Below the pieces are notes generated by a model, which worked only from the letters and a program-made list of their open reading frames with translations, did not search any database and had not been told where the DNA came from. Shown one piece after another: positions 35,024 through 49,643 of a stretch of 64,000 nt of DNA. Source of the stretch: Adineta steineri (taxonomy: Eukaryota; Rotifera; Eurotatoria; Adinetida; Adinetidae); NCBI GenBank assembly GCA_905250115.1, contig CAJNOI010000004.1:424541-488540 (forward strand), in the 5' to 3' direction. Position 1 is the stretch's first letter. Every line of letters begins with the position of its first letter. Position numbers and translations under genes: made by a program.

Positions 35024-37003
35024 CATCTATCTCTATCTATACTCTAGGGTGAAAAAGAGACAGATACAAAGAGTAAGTGTGTCGAGTTTACAGAAAGAAA
35101 ATATATATGATGTTATATAAAAAGTCATAAACAGGTTTTGTCAATAATAATATTGCAAAAATAGATTAGAGATACACGTACTAATAGACGCATGAGTTAG
35201 TACTAACTAAAACGTGTAAAAAAAAAGAAAGATGTATGCATAACAACACAACACATTACACAAATCAAATTAGAAGACGATCTGATATGTATAAAACATG
35301 AAGATTTATTTGGCCTGATATTGTTTTAATAAAAAGAAAATATGGAATATTATCAGATAATAACCTATCATTGTAATCAACCAAAATGATGACATATTGA
35401 TGTCAAATTCAAGTGCTGCATAATCGAATGATAATATCTTTTTTTTGGCATTTGATTGCATCGTATACTCATTGTTCAATCTTAGGATATTGATCACTAT
35501 CGATTGAGGTTGCTCTTCTATTAATTTAGAACATTTACCCACGCATATGAATAGAGAAAAAAAGGCAGATATATACTCTCGAGCAATAGTTAAGAGCAAT
35601 GGCGATGAAGATAGCGATGACGGTTCTAATTTGATTTAGCAAATGCGCCGACACAAGCCTGTGTGTATATTCTCGCTTACTCTCGCTTCTAATCTGTTGG
35701 ACTGAGAAAATGAATCTCATCTTTTCGCTTAGAAAGCAACGATGATTTCTAATCTTTTTCTCGAATAATGATAAGCGAACGAGAAAGAGAAGTAGCTCAG
35801 CGAGTGAGAGGAAGAGAACTGGTGTAATTGTTTAAGTTCATCTAGTGAATTAGATTTTTGATAAGAAAAGAAGAACAAGAAGAAGAAAAGAGAGAAGAAC
35901 AAAATGGTTACACATACATAATAAAGGAAAAAGACAGAAAAATACGCACATCACTTTTTAGCAGCCGGATGAGAGAAGAGATATACTCTTCACTCTCGTT
36001 CGTCTTTGTTGGTCTTTACTCGAACTTTAACACATACGCTCGACAATGATAACTCTATGGCAATGATCAAGTGAGCATTCTCATCATCGCCCACCACTAT
36101 TCTATTCTCTAACATCTTCTATTAAAAACGATTCAACAAATCACACAATCATAATTATCAACTTAGCAAACATACATTCATGCACAAAATATACAGTGTG
36201 AGTCAAATTGAATTTGAGAAAACACCTCTTAATTTTCTTAATCTAAAGATTGATGTACACTGTCTTTTCTATTGGATAGAACGATCTATTATAGATTCCC
36301 TAAAGACATGATCTCTAATAGTGATTTTTAAAATCTCTAAGCATGATATCACATGCCAACACGCATATCTTATTTGTATCTGATCCACTTGTTTGATTAT
36401 AAATTTGGCATCAGCATCAAGAATATCAATGATAAAGGGTCGGCTATGTTTCTCTATAATGATTTTGTCTGTCCAAAGGGGAAAGAGGCGGGAACAAGAG
36501 AAGAAAAAAGGATATAAATGTGACATTTGCCGGAAAATCAATTACTAATACTGATAGAATACACATAGTATTAACTAAGAATGAAGAATAGTTATCATGT
36601 CATATTTTTATACTGTTGTTATTGTTGTTGATGATGTGATCAATTTTAACAAGAATCGAGATTAGATACTTCAGTAAAGAGAAAAGAACAGTATGAACAA
36701 CAAAAAAACAATAAACTTCAGAATTGAGAAAGACTTAAAATGTCTACAAGAACAATCAACAGGAAATCATTACATATTGTACATGGTTAAGTGAAAAAGA
36801 GAAACACCATGCATCTTGTACAATAGTCTTTTATGACCTAAAAGAGAATCAATAAAAATGTAACGTTTTACATAATTAATCATAAAAAAACGTTTTAGAG
36901 TTTTTTAATCATAGTTATATATTGTCTACTCATTAAAATAAAGAATAAATCTTTAATTGAAAAGCTAAAAAAAGAATTTAGTTTTAGCTTCGTCTTTATC
37001 CCT

Positions 37004-37080
37004 TCTCTCCCCCTCTCTCTCTCTCTTTCTCTCTGTTGCTCAATATATGTTTATATATATAAATATATATATATATATAT
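37004..37080. repeat. CT and AT microsatellites
   Basis: A CT-rich tract (37004-37034) is followed by an AT/TA tract to 37080. A second simple tract, (AT)n then (GT)n, is at about 37690-37730. Confidence 0.85.
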
Positions 37081-39199
37081 CGGCTCTTTTTCTCGTTGTT
37101 GCGCTCGTTTGACTTTGTCGACAAATTGATTGCGATCGTTGTTGAGGCTTCTTCTCTTCATTGCTTCTTTCTCTCTTAGTTCTCACTTGCTCTTACTAGC
37201 TATTGTGAATCGTTCCATTTACTCTTGCATTGAACTACACATTTTGCACAAAATTAAGTCTCAGAGTTATCCTTCTTTCAACCATACCATTTAGTTTCCG
37301 TAATCTATAGCGCGCAACAACTAATTCTGCTTGACACATACATTACTCGTCGTCAATGAAGATTCTTAACAACTATACTACACTACTTACATTTCTTTCT
37401 TTTTTTATTCTAAAGTCGATTTATTAGTCTGCATCGCGTTTTTTTTTCTTTGCTCTATATCTTTATGAAACATTCAATAAGACTTCGAAATGGAAAAGGT
37501 TGCCTATTAGTAATAAGTGAGAGGTGAAATATTTCTAAGTACATATGGTAAATAGAAGAAAGAGAGAGAGACAGAGAAAGAGGAAGAGAAAAAGAAGAAA
37601 ATTAACTTGAAATCAGTTATGACAGTTTTCTATTATTATTATAAACTAAAATAAACATCATAATAGTATCGTTATATGTGTACAAGTAATCATATATATA
37701 TATATGTGTGTATGTGTGTGTGTGTGTGTGTAAGTAAATCATTAAGACTTTTGGCTATCAGGGATTTGCTTCTTTCTATTCCTTTTCTTTACTAATTCGA
37801 TCTTAGCTATGACGTATACAAGCTTTTGACAGATCACCAGAAAGCTAAGACGACATGGAACATCACAATTAATTTCTTAGTATTTCACACATTTTCTTTC
37901 TTTCACTTGTTGTAACATTCTAATGAAATATGAGGGTGCAACAGTTCTCATCGTCGATGCTTTTCTTAAATATTGTTACGACGATTTTATATAGTAGAAC
38001 TGAATATGAAAAAACGACAAAACAACAAGCTGTTGTAGAAAAAGAAAAACGCACACGCATATAGCTCGTCTTAGTTACATAGACGGTGCAACGGTGCGCG
38101 AACAAATTAGTTAAGAGAGGGAAAGAAGAGAGCATAAGAGAGCACAAGAGAGACAGCGAGAGAAAACGCACAAAAGAGTGAGAGAAAATGTAATTTCTCT
38201 ATTCATTATAGGGAAAATATAAATATATATATATTTCTCCTCCTTTTACTGTTTTTATGTGATACAAAGACGACGTATGACAATTACTCTCGAGTCACAA
38301 ATATTAATTTAGGGCAAGTGCAAAGAGAAATTAACTAATTAACAAATTGTTTGTATATATTGATAAATAATTTTCCGATACATTCACAACGATTTTTTCT
38401 TCCTTATCTGTTCAGAATCATTGAAGGGATTAAATATGTGAAAATAACGTTAAGAGACGAAGAAAAGAAAAAAAAAATCTGATTGTATAGTATACATATA
38501 CATTACCACTTATTAGTAATTTCCCTGAGTAAAAAGAATTAGTGTCAAACATTGAGATTTTCTTCTTTATTTATCAAAATCTATTATTTGAATTTTTTTC
38601 TTCTTTCTCAAACAATCAAAAATATGAATCTATGTCTTTCGTAACAGGAACAGAAGAATAAACATATAATCTTCTTTTCTTTAATATTTATTTATTTTCT
38701 TTTTACATCAAATATATGTTATTCAGGCTTTAAGCAAAAAATATCAGTAGCGTGAGTAAAAGAAATTATTATTAATACATTCATTAGATTGAAAATTTTT
38801 ATACTAAACAAATAGAAAAGAAACCAGTCATATAACAGGAAGTGTTATAGAACTATAAAAAAGATCTAAAACAAATGTATGTCTTAGAGAATATTGCATT
38901 TTTAAGACAACTTGATCTGCTTCATCTGTCTAATGTTTTTTTTTCTCTGACACTAAGATTAAAAAACACAGTCAGGGTTTTTCCGGTCTTTCCTTCTTTT
39001 CTATTCATTCAATTACATGCTAAACATTCACTCACACAACCATACAAGCATACATATATATAATATAAGTGTTTAAATTATTTTATTTTAGATGACGATC
39101 AGATATCGGCACTGTCACCATCTTACGAATGATAATAAGGTGACTTAACATGGCCATTATCTTTAAATTTATGTTATTTTTATTACTATCAACATTTGA

Positions 39200-42100
39200 A
39201 TGTCGTCCTTTGTCGGTCTAACGGGTAACATTCATAGTGATCACAGCCCTGCCATTGCGCATGCGCTGACCAATTTTAGTCGGTCAGAATTTATTCGACC
39301 AATATCTTCATCATCATATAATACAAATTGGAGTATATCACATATACCTGGTCCACCATCATTTCTAACATCATCGATTTCCACATCATTATTATCATCA
39401 TCGTCATCCGTATCAATAACATCATCATTATTAACAACATCAACTAATACAACAAATGATAAATATTATCCATTTTGGTTATTAGTTGTTATTGCAGTAT
39501 TTGGTGGTGTAACATCTGTATTAACTGTTTTGGGAAATATACTTGTTATACTTGCATTTTTTCTTGATCGACAAATTCGACAACCAACTAATTATTTTAT
39601 ACTTTCATTATCTGTTAGTGATTTTCTTATTGGACTTCTATCAATGCCACTACTTACTATATATATCTATGCTAAAGAATGGCCATTGAACGCAATTATC
39701 TGTGACATATGGCTATCATTAGATTATACTGTTTGTCTTACATCAATTTATACGGTGCTGTTCATTACAATCGATCGGTTTTGTTCGGTTAAAATGCCAG
39801 CAAAATATCGAAAATGGCGCACAGGAAAAAAAATTAATATTATGATTCTTATTACATGGGCAGGTAAAAATAAAACGAATATATATCAATTTATTTTATT
39901 TTCTTAAACTAATCAATATTATCTTTCAGTTCCTTGTCTTATCTTTTTTACATCCACTATGCTTTATCCACGTGTAAAAGGCGTTTCTAATATGCAAAGT
40001 GGTGTTTGTATGTATTAGAATTATTTCATCAAAATATTTTCAATATAATTGATATATCTCTATAGGTGATGTTCAATGGAATAAAAATCATGTTTTTAAT
40101 TTAAGTTTAACTATTGGATATTTTTGGGTAACATTATTTGTCATGATAATTCTGTATATTTTTATATATGGTATTAAATTATAATTTTTCTAAGTGCATT
40201 TTATAAAATTGATTTGTTTAGGTGTTGCAAGAAATTTAGAACGGAAATCAAGACAAAATGCACGGAAAATGTCATCACTTGTCGGTACGGCTGGTGAGAG
40301 CCATCGAAAATATTCTTTATTTCTTCGTAAATATGATCTTGTTTTTTTCTTCTTCTATTTAGGTAATGCAATGACACATATTGGTATTGGAGTAACGAAA
40401 TCTCCTTCGAAAACTCCAGTTGATAAACAAAAGAAGGCAGCTTGTAAAGTAGCTGATTCAACAATGTGTGATGATGATGAAGATGAAGATCCTCAAAATT
40501 TACTTGCACAGAGTGCAATAAATACTCAAAATAGTAGTAATTCATCTGAACAACGACGTATTGGTGGTGGTGATGATGATAATTCAAATTCATTTGAATC
40601 ACATTCTGATTTTGATTTAAATAAACCAGCAGACGAACAAACACCTAATGGTGGGAATACACAAGATAAAACATCTCGACAAAATAATCGTCGTGGTATG
40701 AGTGTTAATTGGGCAAATAATTCAGCAAATACTACGAATGTATCATCAACAGTAACACATATAAATCCACGTCCTCGTTCAAACCGTGGACAATTAGCTC
40801 AAAAACATACTTCAAATGTTAAATTTTTTGCAACAACAATGGCACAATCACTCTATAAAAATCCAATGCGTTTAAGTGGTTTATCATCAGGATCAAAATC
40901 CAAAGGAAGTTTAACACCAAATAAAAGTGCACCAACTACGAGTTCAAATCAACAACAAACACCGAATAGATTAGCATCAATACCGTCAGAACCTGAACTT
41001 GGATCATATCGAGCATATCCTCCACCTCAACCACGACCAGAATCTTTAGCAATTATGTCAGACGAATTATTTTATGAAAGACTTAAAGCTCGTCAATCAC
41101 CATCATTAATAGCTTCATCTAATAATCAACCACCACCACCACCACCATCATCATCATCATTAATTGTTGATAATCAAATATCAACAGCTCTTCCTTCAAC
41201 AGTATCATTACCTTTAGATAGTCATTCGATTGAAGATGTTACGTTTTCATTAACTAATCAATGTGTATCTAATAATTCTAATCAAACATTAATGAATCAT
41301 ATATCATCACAAGAAGAAGAAGAAGAAGAGCAACAACAACCACCACAAGATAAATTACTACAACAAAATTCTATAGAAATTAAAGATAATTCAAATAAAA
41401 TCTTAATAAAACAACAACAACAGCAAATATCTGTACCTAAAAATACAATTCTTCATAATAATGTTGATTCATCTGATGAAAGTTGGCGTTTAATGAATAG
41501 CAATAATAATCTGGATGAACATATACCTTATATTGATGAAACTGATTTTGAAGATTTAGGTAAACAAAAAAACTTCTTTTAGATAAATTAATTTCTAAAT
41601 AAGAATAAACATTATTATGTTTTTTAATATAATAGAGTATCAAAAGTAAAAGTCATATTTGAATTTAGTTTAGTAAAAAAAAATAAGTATTTTTTTGAAC
41701 TTTTCTTTTCAGTACTTATCTTTAAATTCAATATGTTAAATTAAAAATCTTTTTAATCTTTTTTTTGCATTTTGAAGAATAACTATATTTCATTCGTTTA
41801 TTAAGGATATATATTACATCGTCGTCGTGTACCACCAGTAGATTCAAATGAACCAATACATGAAGAAACTATTGTTTATAAATCACCTTTTTATATTAAA
41901 TGTGAACGACGTTCAAAATCATCAATTGTATCACTTAGTAATAGCAATACAATCAATGATAATGGTATTGATAGAAAAATTTATGAAATTTATGGAAATC
42001 ATCAAGATGCACATAAAGCGATATTAGAATCACCAATCTATGATAGTGTTGAATTGATAACATATGCATGTAAAAAATCGAATACATCACCAATACGTCA

Positions 42101-43887
42101 TTGTAGTTTACGAAATGTTCCACGTGAAGCTATACTTAAAACAATATCAAAACCAACATCATATCAAACATGTGTAGATACATCAAATGATCAACATACA
42201 ACATCATCAATTATATTTGTATCAAAAGCTAAAACAACAATATCACCATCATCATCATCAACATCATCATCATCATTATCACGACAACAATTACGAACAT
42301 CATCATCAATACAAAATGCTGATGTTGAAAGAGCATTAATTGATTTTTATCAATGTAGTCAAATAAATGATAATGATGATGTTTTAGGTAATGATAATGA
42401 AAGTACTGAAAGTGATGATTTAGAAATTTCATTATCAAATTATAATGAAATATGTGAAGAAGCATCATCTTTACTTCGTCTTAATGAACAACATTCATCA
42501 GCATTTATTGATGATGAATCAAGTATGGATGATTATTCGATAAAAACTAAACAATCACGATCAAGTCGACATTCTCAATCACAAAATAATCATTTTATGA
42601 AAATGATGATGCTAAATAAAGCTCGACAAACATTAACAATTGATACAACAAGTGATGAACGAACAACAACAAATAGTTTTAGTTTAAATACTTATAGTCA
42701 AGATTTTTCTATTGATAAAATCTATCAATATGATTCATCAACATCATCCTATAGACCACATATATCACAAAATAGTTGGTGTAGTTCATCATCAACAACA
42801 ACATCATCATCATTTCAAAATCCACAAATGCCATTGTTTTTATTACGTTCATCATCACCTCAAAATTTTCTTTCAGCTACAGAAAAAACACGAAATGCAT
42901 CATCTGATTCTGATGCTATTACAACAACAACATCATTAACTAATAGTACACAATATGACGGGTAAATTATTTTGAATAGAATTCATATTATTTTATGTTT
43001 TTTTTCTTATTTAGACGTGATAGTGATATGCATAAAGATAAATCTCGTGATTCTATAAGTGAAGATGTATTACGTGCATTTAATAAAACAAATGCAACGA
43101 CAATAACCGATGAAATTGAAATTGAACCACTTGAAAAAAATGATATTTGTACATTAAGAAATAAATTAATTGATAGAGATATTAAATGTTATTCATTATC
43201 AGATACAATAACACGTGATCAAGATACATCTGGTTATGGTTCACATGATGATCCATCATCATCAAATAATCGTGCATCATCAAAAGTAACATTTGAAAGT
43301 ACCATAACACAAAATTCGGCTTCATCATCACCGAAAACAAAAGATCAATCTGTTATGGCACAAATTGATCTCAAAGGACGTTTAAATTATACAACTAATG
43401 GTCTTCAAGAACAAATACACGAAACGAATGATAATAAAACTGAACAGATTATACCTATTACAACTGAAAGTTCACTACAAAGTGGAACATTATCTGCTAA
43501 ATCAAGTGTGAAAGAATTTGTACGAGTTCAAAAACCACCCAATCATAGAAAATCCAAATCACAAAATCGAGCTAGAAAAGCTTTAAGAACTATAACTTTT
43601 ATTCTTGGTATGTTTTAATTTATTATTTTCTAAGAATTATTAAAATTTTTTATTATTTTTTAGGCGCTTTTGTCGTCTGTTGGACTCCATGGCACATCTA
43701 TTCTGCAATTCATTCATTATGCGAATCATGTAAACAAAATTGGGTATTTTCTAATCCAATGTTTCATTGTTTTTATTTTCTTTGCTATCTTAATTCTCCA
43801 ATTAATCCATTTTGCTATGCATTAGCTAATCAACAATTCAAAAAGACATTTACAAGAATTTTAAAATTGGATTTACGTCGTTTATAA
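39200..43887 (+). CDS. Muscarinic acetylcholine receptor-like GPCR with giant third cytoplasmic loop
   Basis: Eight exons (39200-39863, 39930-40007, 40066-40170, 40222-40293, 40363-41559, 41806-42961, 43015-43607, 43664-43887) close in frame to 1,362 residues. A Ser/Thr-rich N-terminus of about 90 residues with Asn-glycosylation sites precedes seven membrane segments. TM1 has VLGNILVI, TM2 LSVSDFLIG, TM3 WLSLDYTV with the amine-binding Asp, then DRF in place of DRY, TM6 FILGAFVVCWTPWH, TM7 LCYLNSPINPFCYALANQQF. The TM3, TM6 and TM7 signatures are those of invertebrate muscarinic receptors, which couple ACh to G proteins. Between TM5 and TM6 lie about 990 residues, rich in Ser, Asn, Gln and Thr with acidic and poly-Q/poly-P runs. 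The intron 40294-40362 could be retained in frame. Confidence 0.93.
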
Positions 43888-46430
43888 CAATAATGAAAAA
43901 AAAAGAATGTTGTTTTCTTTCTCTTTCTCTCTCTCTCTCCCTTTCACAATTATTTTTAGCTATATCATCCTACTTCTCTTTTTTTTTCTTACATGTTAAA
44001 TTTGTTTTTGTTCTTATGTAAACTATGCCTAATTTCTTTTTATTTTGTTCATGTTCGTGTGAACCTCTCTTTGCACAGCGATGTTGACATATATTTCTTC
44101 TTGTTTAATCGCTCAATAATAGCGAATTATAGAATGAAATAATGATTAATTGAACAGGAAAAGAAAAAAGAATTTATTTTTAATTAAATATGTTTAAACT
44201 TTGAGTGAATTGTCATTGAAGAGGATGTGACAGACAGGAAAACAAGTGAAAAGAATTTCTTCTATGTTAATTTAATGAAAAGGAAATCTGCATTCAGTCG
44301 ATACTAACAGTATTATTTTTGTTCATTCAACTGTTTTTTTTTCTGGAGACTGAATTTTTAAAAAGACATATTTTTTTTGCGTTTCAAAAGTTTTATTTAT
44401 TTGACAGGATATGAATGCTTTGTTTAAATTCTATCACATAAAATTAGAAGAAAAAAATGTGATTTTAAACTGTCGAAATTGTTTTGTTGATCGTAGATAT
44501 TCATAATCTTATTAATATATATTTATTGATAATAAATAAACGAAATTATGAATGTAGTGATTATCAGAATGAACGAATGACTATATAATCGATGATGATT
44601 AATGAAAAGTTTTATTAAATATAAAAGCAAATCATTTGAGGATAAGAAGAAAATCTTATTTTCCAGTACTATAGACATTTCTTACATAAGTGTATTTATT
44701 AAGTAGACTGGAAACTATGTTAGTAATGCGACCTATACAATTACAGAGAAAATTAGTTTACAACTTCAAACAAATGATTTTGATAAGAAATTTTTAAATA
44801 TCATAAAAACTTTTAATTAATTACTTTAACATATGAAGAATGGTAAATGACTTCTATTATATTAATTTTAATCAAAACTAACTTGTGAAGTGCGTGATCT
44901 ATTTGGGTTTCATAATGACTTTTGAAAATAAAAAGAAACTTAATTTAAAAATAATAATCATGATTTCTATTCGGTTTATATATGATTCCCAATTGTAATA
45001 ACTCGAGCAATTTAATACATGAGTATAATCAAACTTGTCAAATGTTTGTTTTGTTTTTATCATTTGGGAACGGCAAAGCAACTGTTTTATGTCATAGAAT
45101 TATGTTTATTAATAAAATAAGCATTGCAAATAATTTAATGTAAATATTATTCTTATATCTATTTCTTACAACACTATCATTAGGAAATAACGATGATGTT
45201 GAAGTTGATATATAGTTATATAATAATGAAATCAAATTTATTATATGGAATGATTAAACTGAAAACGATATGCTGCAGGATAATATTTAATGAACCATAA
45301 TTAAGCTTTTTTTTTTGAGTTTATGATGCAATTGGCAATTATAAGAATATTTTTAGTTAGGGTGAGTGTAAGTTTACAAAATAATTAGATTTCGTTTCTT
45401 TTTTCTTATATTTTATGGAATGAAATAATATCATATTACAGTCAGTTCTATTGGTGAGATGTCTCTAGGATAAATATATAATCGATGAAAAGCTCCGCAG
45501 CTTTCTTAGAATCAGAAATCTAATATAGATTATAAAACATCATTGTTGATTCATAAACTTTTAATCGTGTTTCATACAGTGCAAAGAAATAGAGCAGAAA
45601 ATGTCTGAAATAATATTGTTCCATGGTTTTAATAAGTACACGAAGATTGGCTCTCAATATATTTTATCAAAGGAAATCAATAGCTGTAAAAAAAATCTTT
45701 TAGATCAGAGAAAAACAATCAAAGTCATTGTAATTCAATATTCTATTGATTATAATGATTTTATAAATGTAAAAGAATATTGAATAATTTTGTAATGTAC
45801 TTTATTAACTAAAAAATGTTACATTTATTTGGCGGTACCCGTAGCGAAAGTCTTATTGGTGAATCTTTCTTTTAATGATATAAATAAGCTTGGATTAGAA
45901 GAAGTTGAATCTTACCATTTGACAATTGATACATCCATAAACTATTAAGTCATGTTCTACTGTTTACTAAGTTCTGATAGTACCAATTACTTTTTTCGAT
46001 ATTGCTGCAACTAGTTCATCAAATGCACAAAGTTCATCTTTGATCTTGGTATATTTTAATATGCATATATTGATATTTAAAATAATCAAAAAGAAGGGTC
46101 TATACTCACTCATTCCTTCACTCGGTAATCTTTATACATATTCGTCAATGTTCACACCACTCACTGTCTAATATTTAAAGCATGATATACATACATTTAA
46201 ACATAAAAATAGATAAAATAATTAGAATAATTAAGATTAGATATAGATTTAGAGAGAAAAGGAAAATAATAATGAAAGAAATCGAAAGAGAAACGAGATG
46301 AGCCCATCCTGAGTACATCTTGGAACACAAGCACCATAACTCCATAAAAAGAAAAATGAAAACAAAAAAAGTTATATATGCATATATTTGTTTTTGTCCA
46401 AAATTAATTTAATTTCGAATAAGTTATTAA
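43888..46430. other. Convergent intergenic spacer, no gene seen
   Basis: 3' flank of the GPCR and of the AMMECR1 homologue. A pyrimidine-rich CT tract follows the GPCR stop at about 43918-43945. The frame 45601-45783 has no recognisable feature. Confidence 0.5.
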
Positions 46431-47576
<1,146 letters not shown>

Positions 47577-49643
47577 GGAAAATAAACAAAATGAATCACC
47601 GGCTGATCAAATACTAAAAAAATAAACAAAAAAACAAAAATTTCGTTTTATTACAAAAAAAACAACAACGAATCATATTTACCGAAATATTGCCCAATTA
47701 TATATGCTACATATAGATAACAAATTTAAATAAATTGCGAAGAAATATCTTCGGCAAGAAGTATCGGTCACCTGATAGAAAAAAATAAATTGTTTCCTTT
47801 TTAAGATAAAATAGATATGACTCACTCAGATAACATTATATTAATTTATTAAATTTTTATTTCTTTTATGTAAATCTATATTTTATTTGAACAAGTATTT
47901 TATTTTTCTTTTCCCTTGTTAATCTAGAAATGTAAAAAAAAACATGAGATTTTATTTTTCTTTCTGTCCTGTTATTATTCTAACAGAATAACTTCAAGAC
48001 TACTACACATTAGATCAAATGGTTCACTATACATCTCAGATATAATTAATCAATCTTAAATTTTTTTCAAGTTTCTTTTTCATGTTGTTAAGAGGTTTAA
48101 TATTACATTAAATAAAAACAACAATTGAAAATAGAGTGCTTAATAATAAAAAAAAAGAAAAGAAATATTGACAAGTAAGAAGAAAAGAAAGGAAATGGGA
48201 AGAAGGTCTGAAAAAAGTACTTTAATTCTCAATAGACTGTATGAAAAAAAGATTTTATTTAAAATTTTTTCAAGTTAATAATGCATAATAAACTTTACTA
48301 AGATATAAATTTATGACATTATTTTAATAAATTTTACGGTTAAAAAAAATAATAAAGAGGAAAACAACCATAGAGTCGATTGGATGAATATTGATATATT
48401 ATGGACTCGAAAGATGTTTAGATATTTTTCAAAAGATGGCATTGATAGATAGAATTTATATGCTATATATAAAAGCAGGGGTGGCGCGACCGGAAGGGGG
48501 GAGGTCGGGAGTGTAACACCCTCAAACTCTTGAAATTTCTATTTTTTGCTCAACAAAATTTGACAATCTTCTTAGGTTTTTTACCAATGATAATGCTACA
48601 CTCCCCCATGTTGGCTGACTCGCGCCATCCTTGTATAATAAATTATTCAGTTTGATGTGATAATAAAAGATTCATATATTTTTATGTTTAATGCGGTAAA
48701 AAATAGAATTGAATTATTTCAGAATTTCGCTTTCTTATCTTGTCATTTTTATTCACATGTTGTTATGAATAATCGTTTCATATGTCAAATTTTGTTTTTA
48801 ATATATAGATATATATCATCTAGACTCACTTATGATCGTAAAATATCAATAGTATTTATCAAAAGCTTTTTTTTTGTATCTGAATTTCGATTATATTTAA
48901 GATATCTAGTGATTTGTCTGAGTTTGTTCTTTGATAGAAAAAAAAGAAATCAATAAAAAACGGAACGATTGATTAACAAACCTAATAAAAGACTTATTGA
49001 AAACATTTTTTTCCGGTTTGGTATTTTTCTTTTAAAGATTAGTTAAATTTCATACTTCTCTTTCTTCATTTTTTTTAATCGGATCTTTGTGACATAAACA
49101 CATACACAAATATAAATATCAACTTCTTTCGTCAATCACTAGCCGTCATAGTCGGTTAATAAATGTGTGACGTCAATAATAAAAAAAAAAAAAGAAGACG
49201 AAGAAGAAGAAATTCTAAAGAAAGAAAATGCAACAGAATATAATTTTTATCGAAGAAAAAAAAATGGGTAACCGAAGCAATGTGTATAGGAGAGTAGCAT
49301 TGAATTTTCTTTTTTTCCTTATAATCGCTCATTTTTCTACTATGTCTGTCTGTCTAACATTCTACCGATCGTTAAACTATTAATTGTTTCACATCATTCA
49401 ATTTTATAATAGTCACCCAACTACTATCGCGACATTCATTTTCTTTAAGGTACTTTTCCCAATAACTACTAGTTTATCTTTACTTATTATATTTTCCGAG
49501 AGAATATGGCCAAAAGAAAATAAAGTAAGAAGAAAAAAGAAAAGTTCTTTGACGGGAAAAAGAAAGAATAAAAAAAGGTTACTATAGACTTACTAACTAT
49601 TACAAACATAGATGAAATATAAAGTTTTTCATCTTCAATCGAG
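47577..49643. other. Divergent intergenic spacer with one miniature element
   Basis: Upstream region of both AMMECR1 (minus) and nicotinamidase (plus). Apart from 48476-48633 it is AT-rich and shows no gene; frames such as 48657-48956 are chance Phe/Ile-rich frames. A poly-A and GAAGAA tract lies at 49180-49215. Confidence 0.5.
48476..48633. mobile_element. CAGGG-ended miniature element (hAT-like ends)
   Basis: 158 bp with termini CAGGGGTGGCGCGA and, inverted, CAAGGATGGCGCGA. Candidate 8-bp target duplications are TATAAAAG on the left and TATAATAA on the right (6 of 8 match), as expected for hAT. The base composition is much more GC-rich than its flanks. No coding capacity. Confidence 0.7.

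Larger units (their letters stand above)
32346..39199. other. 6.9 kb gene-free stretch upstream of the GPCR
   Basis: No frame with splice partners or family motifs was found. It contains A/T runs, (AT)n tracts, purine-rich GAGA/GAAGAA stretches (35760-35960, 37560-37600, 38110-38180), CT tracts and a 48-bp tandem duplication. It is far longer than other spacers here. It could hold 5' untranslated exons and control sequence of the receptor. Confidence 0.5.

Noticed and set aside
40294-40362. Reading straight through the fourth GPCR intron
   Set aside because: The 69-nt stretch is open in frame, but has good GT..AG borders and encodes a Phe-rich run out of place in a hydrophilic loop; splicing is preferred.
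42229-42468. Minus-strand Met/His-rich frames opposite the GPCR third loop (also 40201-40644, 42712-42939)
   Set aside because: Shadows of low-complexity Ser/Asn/Gln coding sequence read in another frame.
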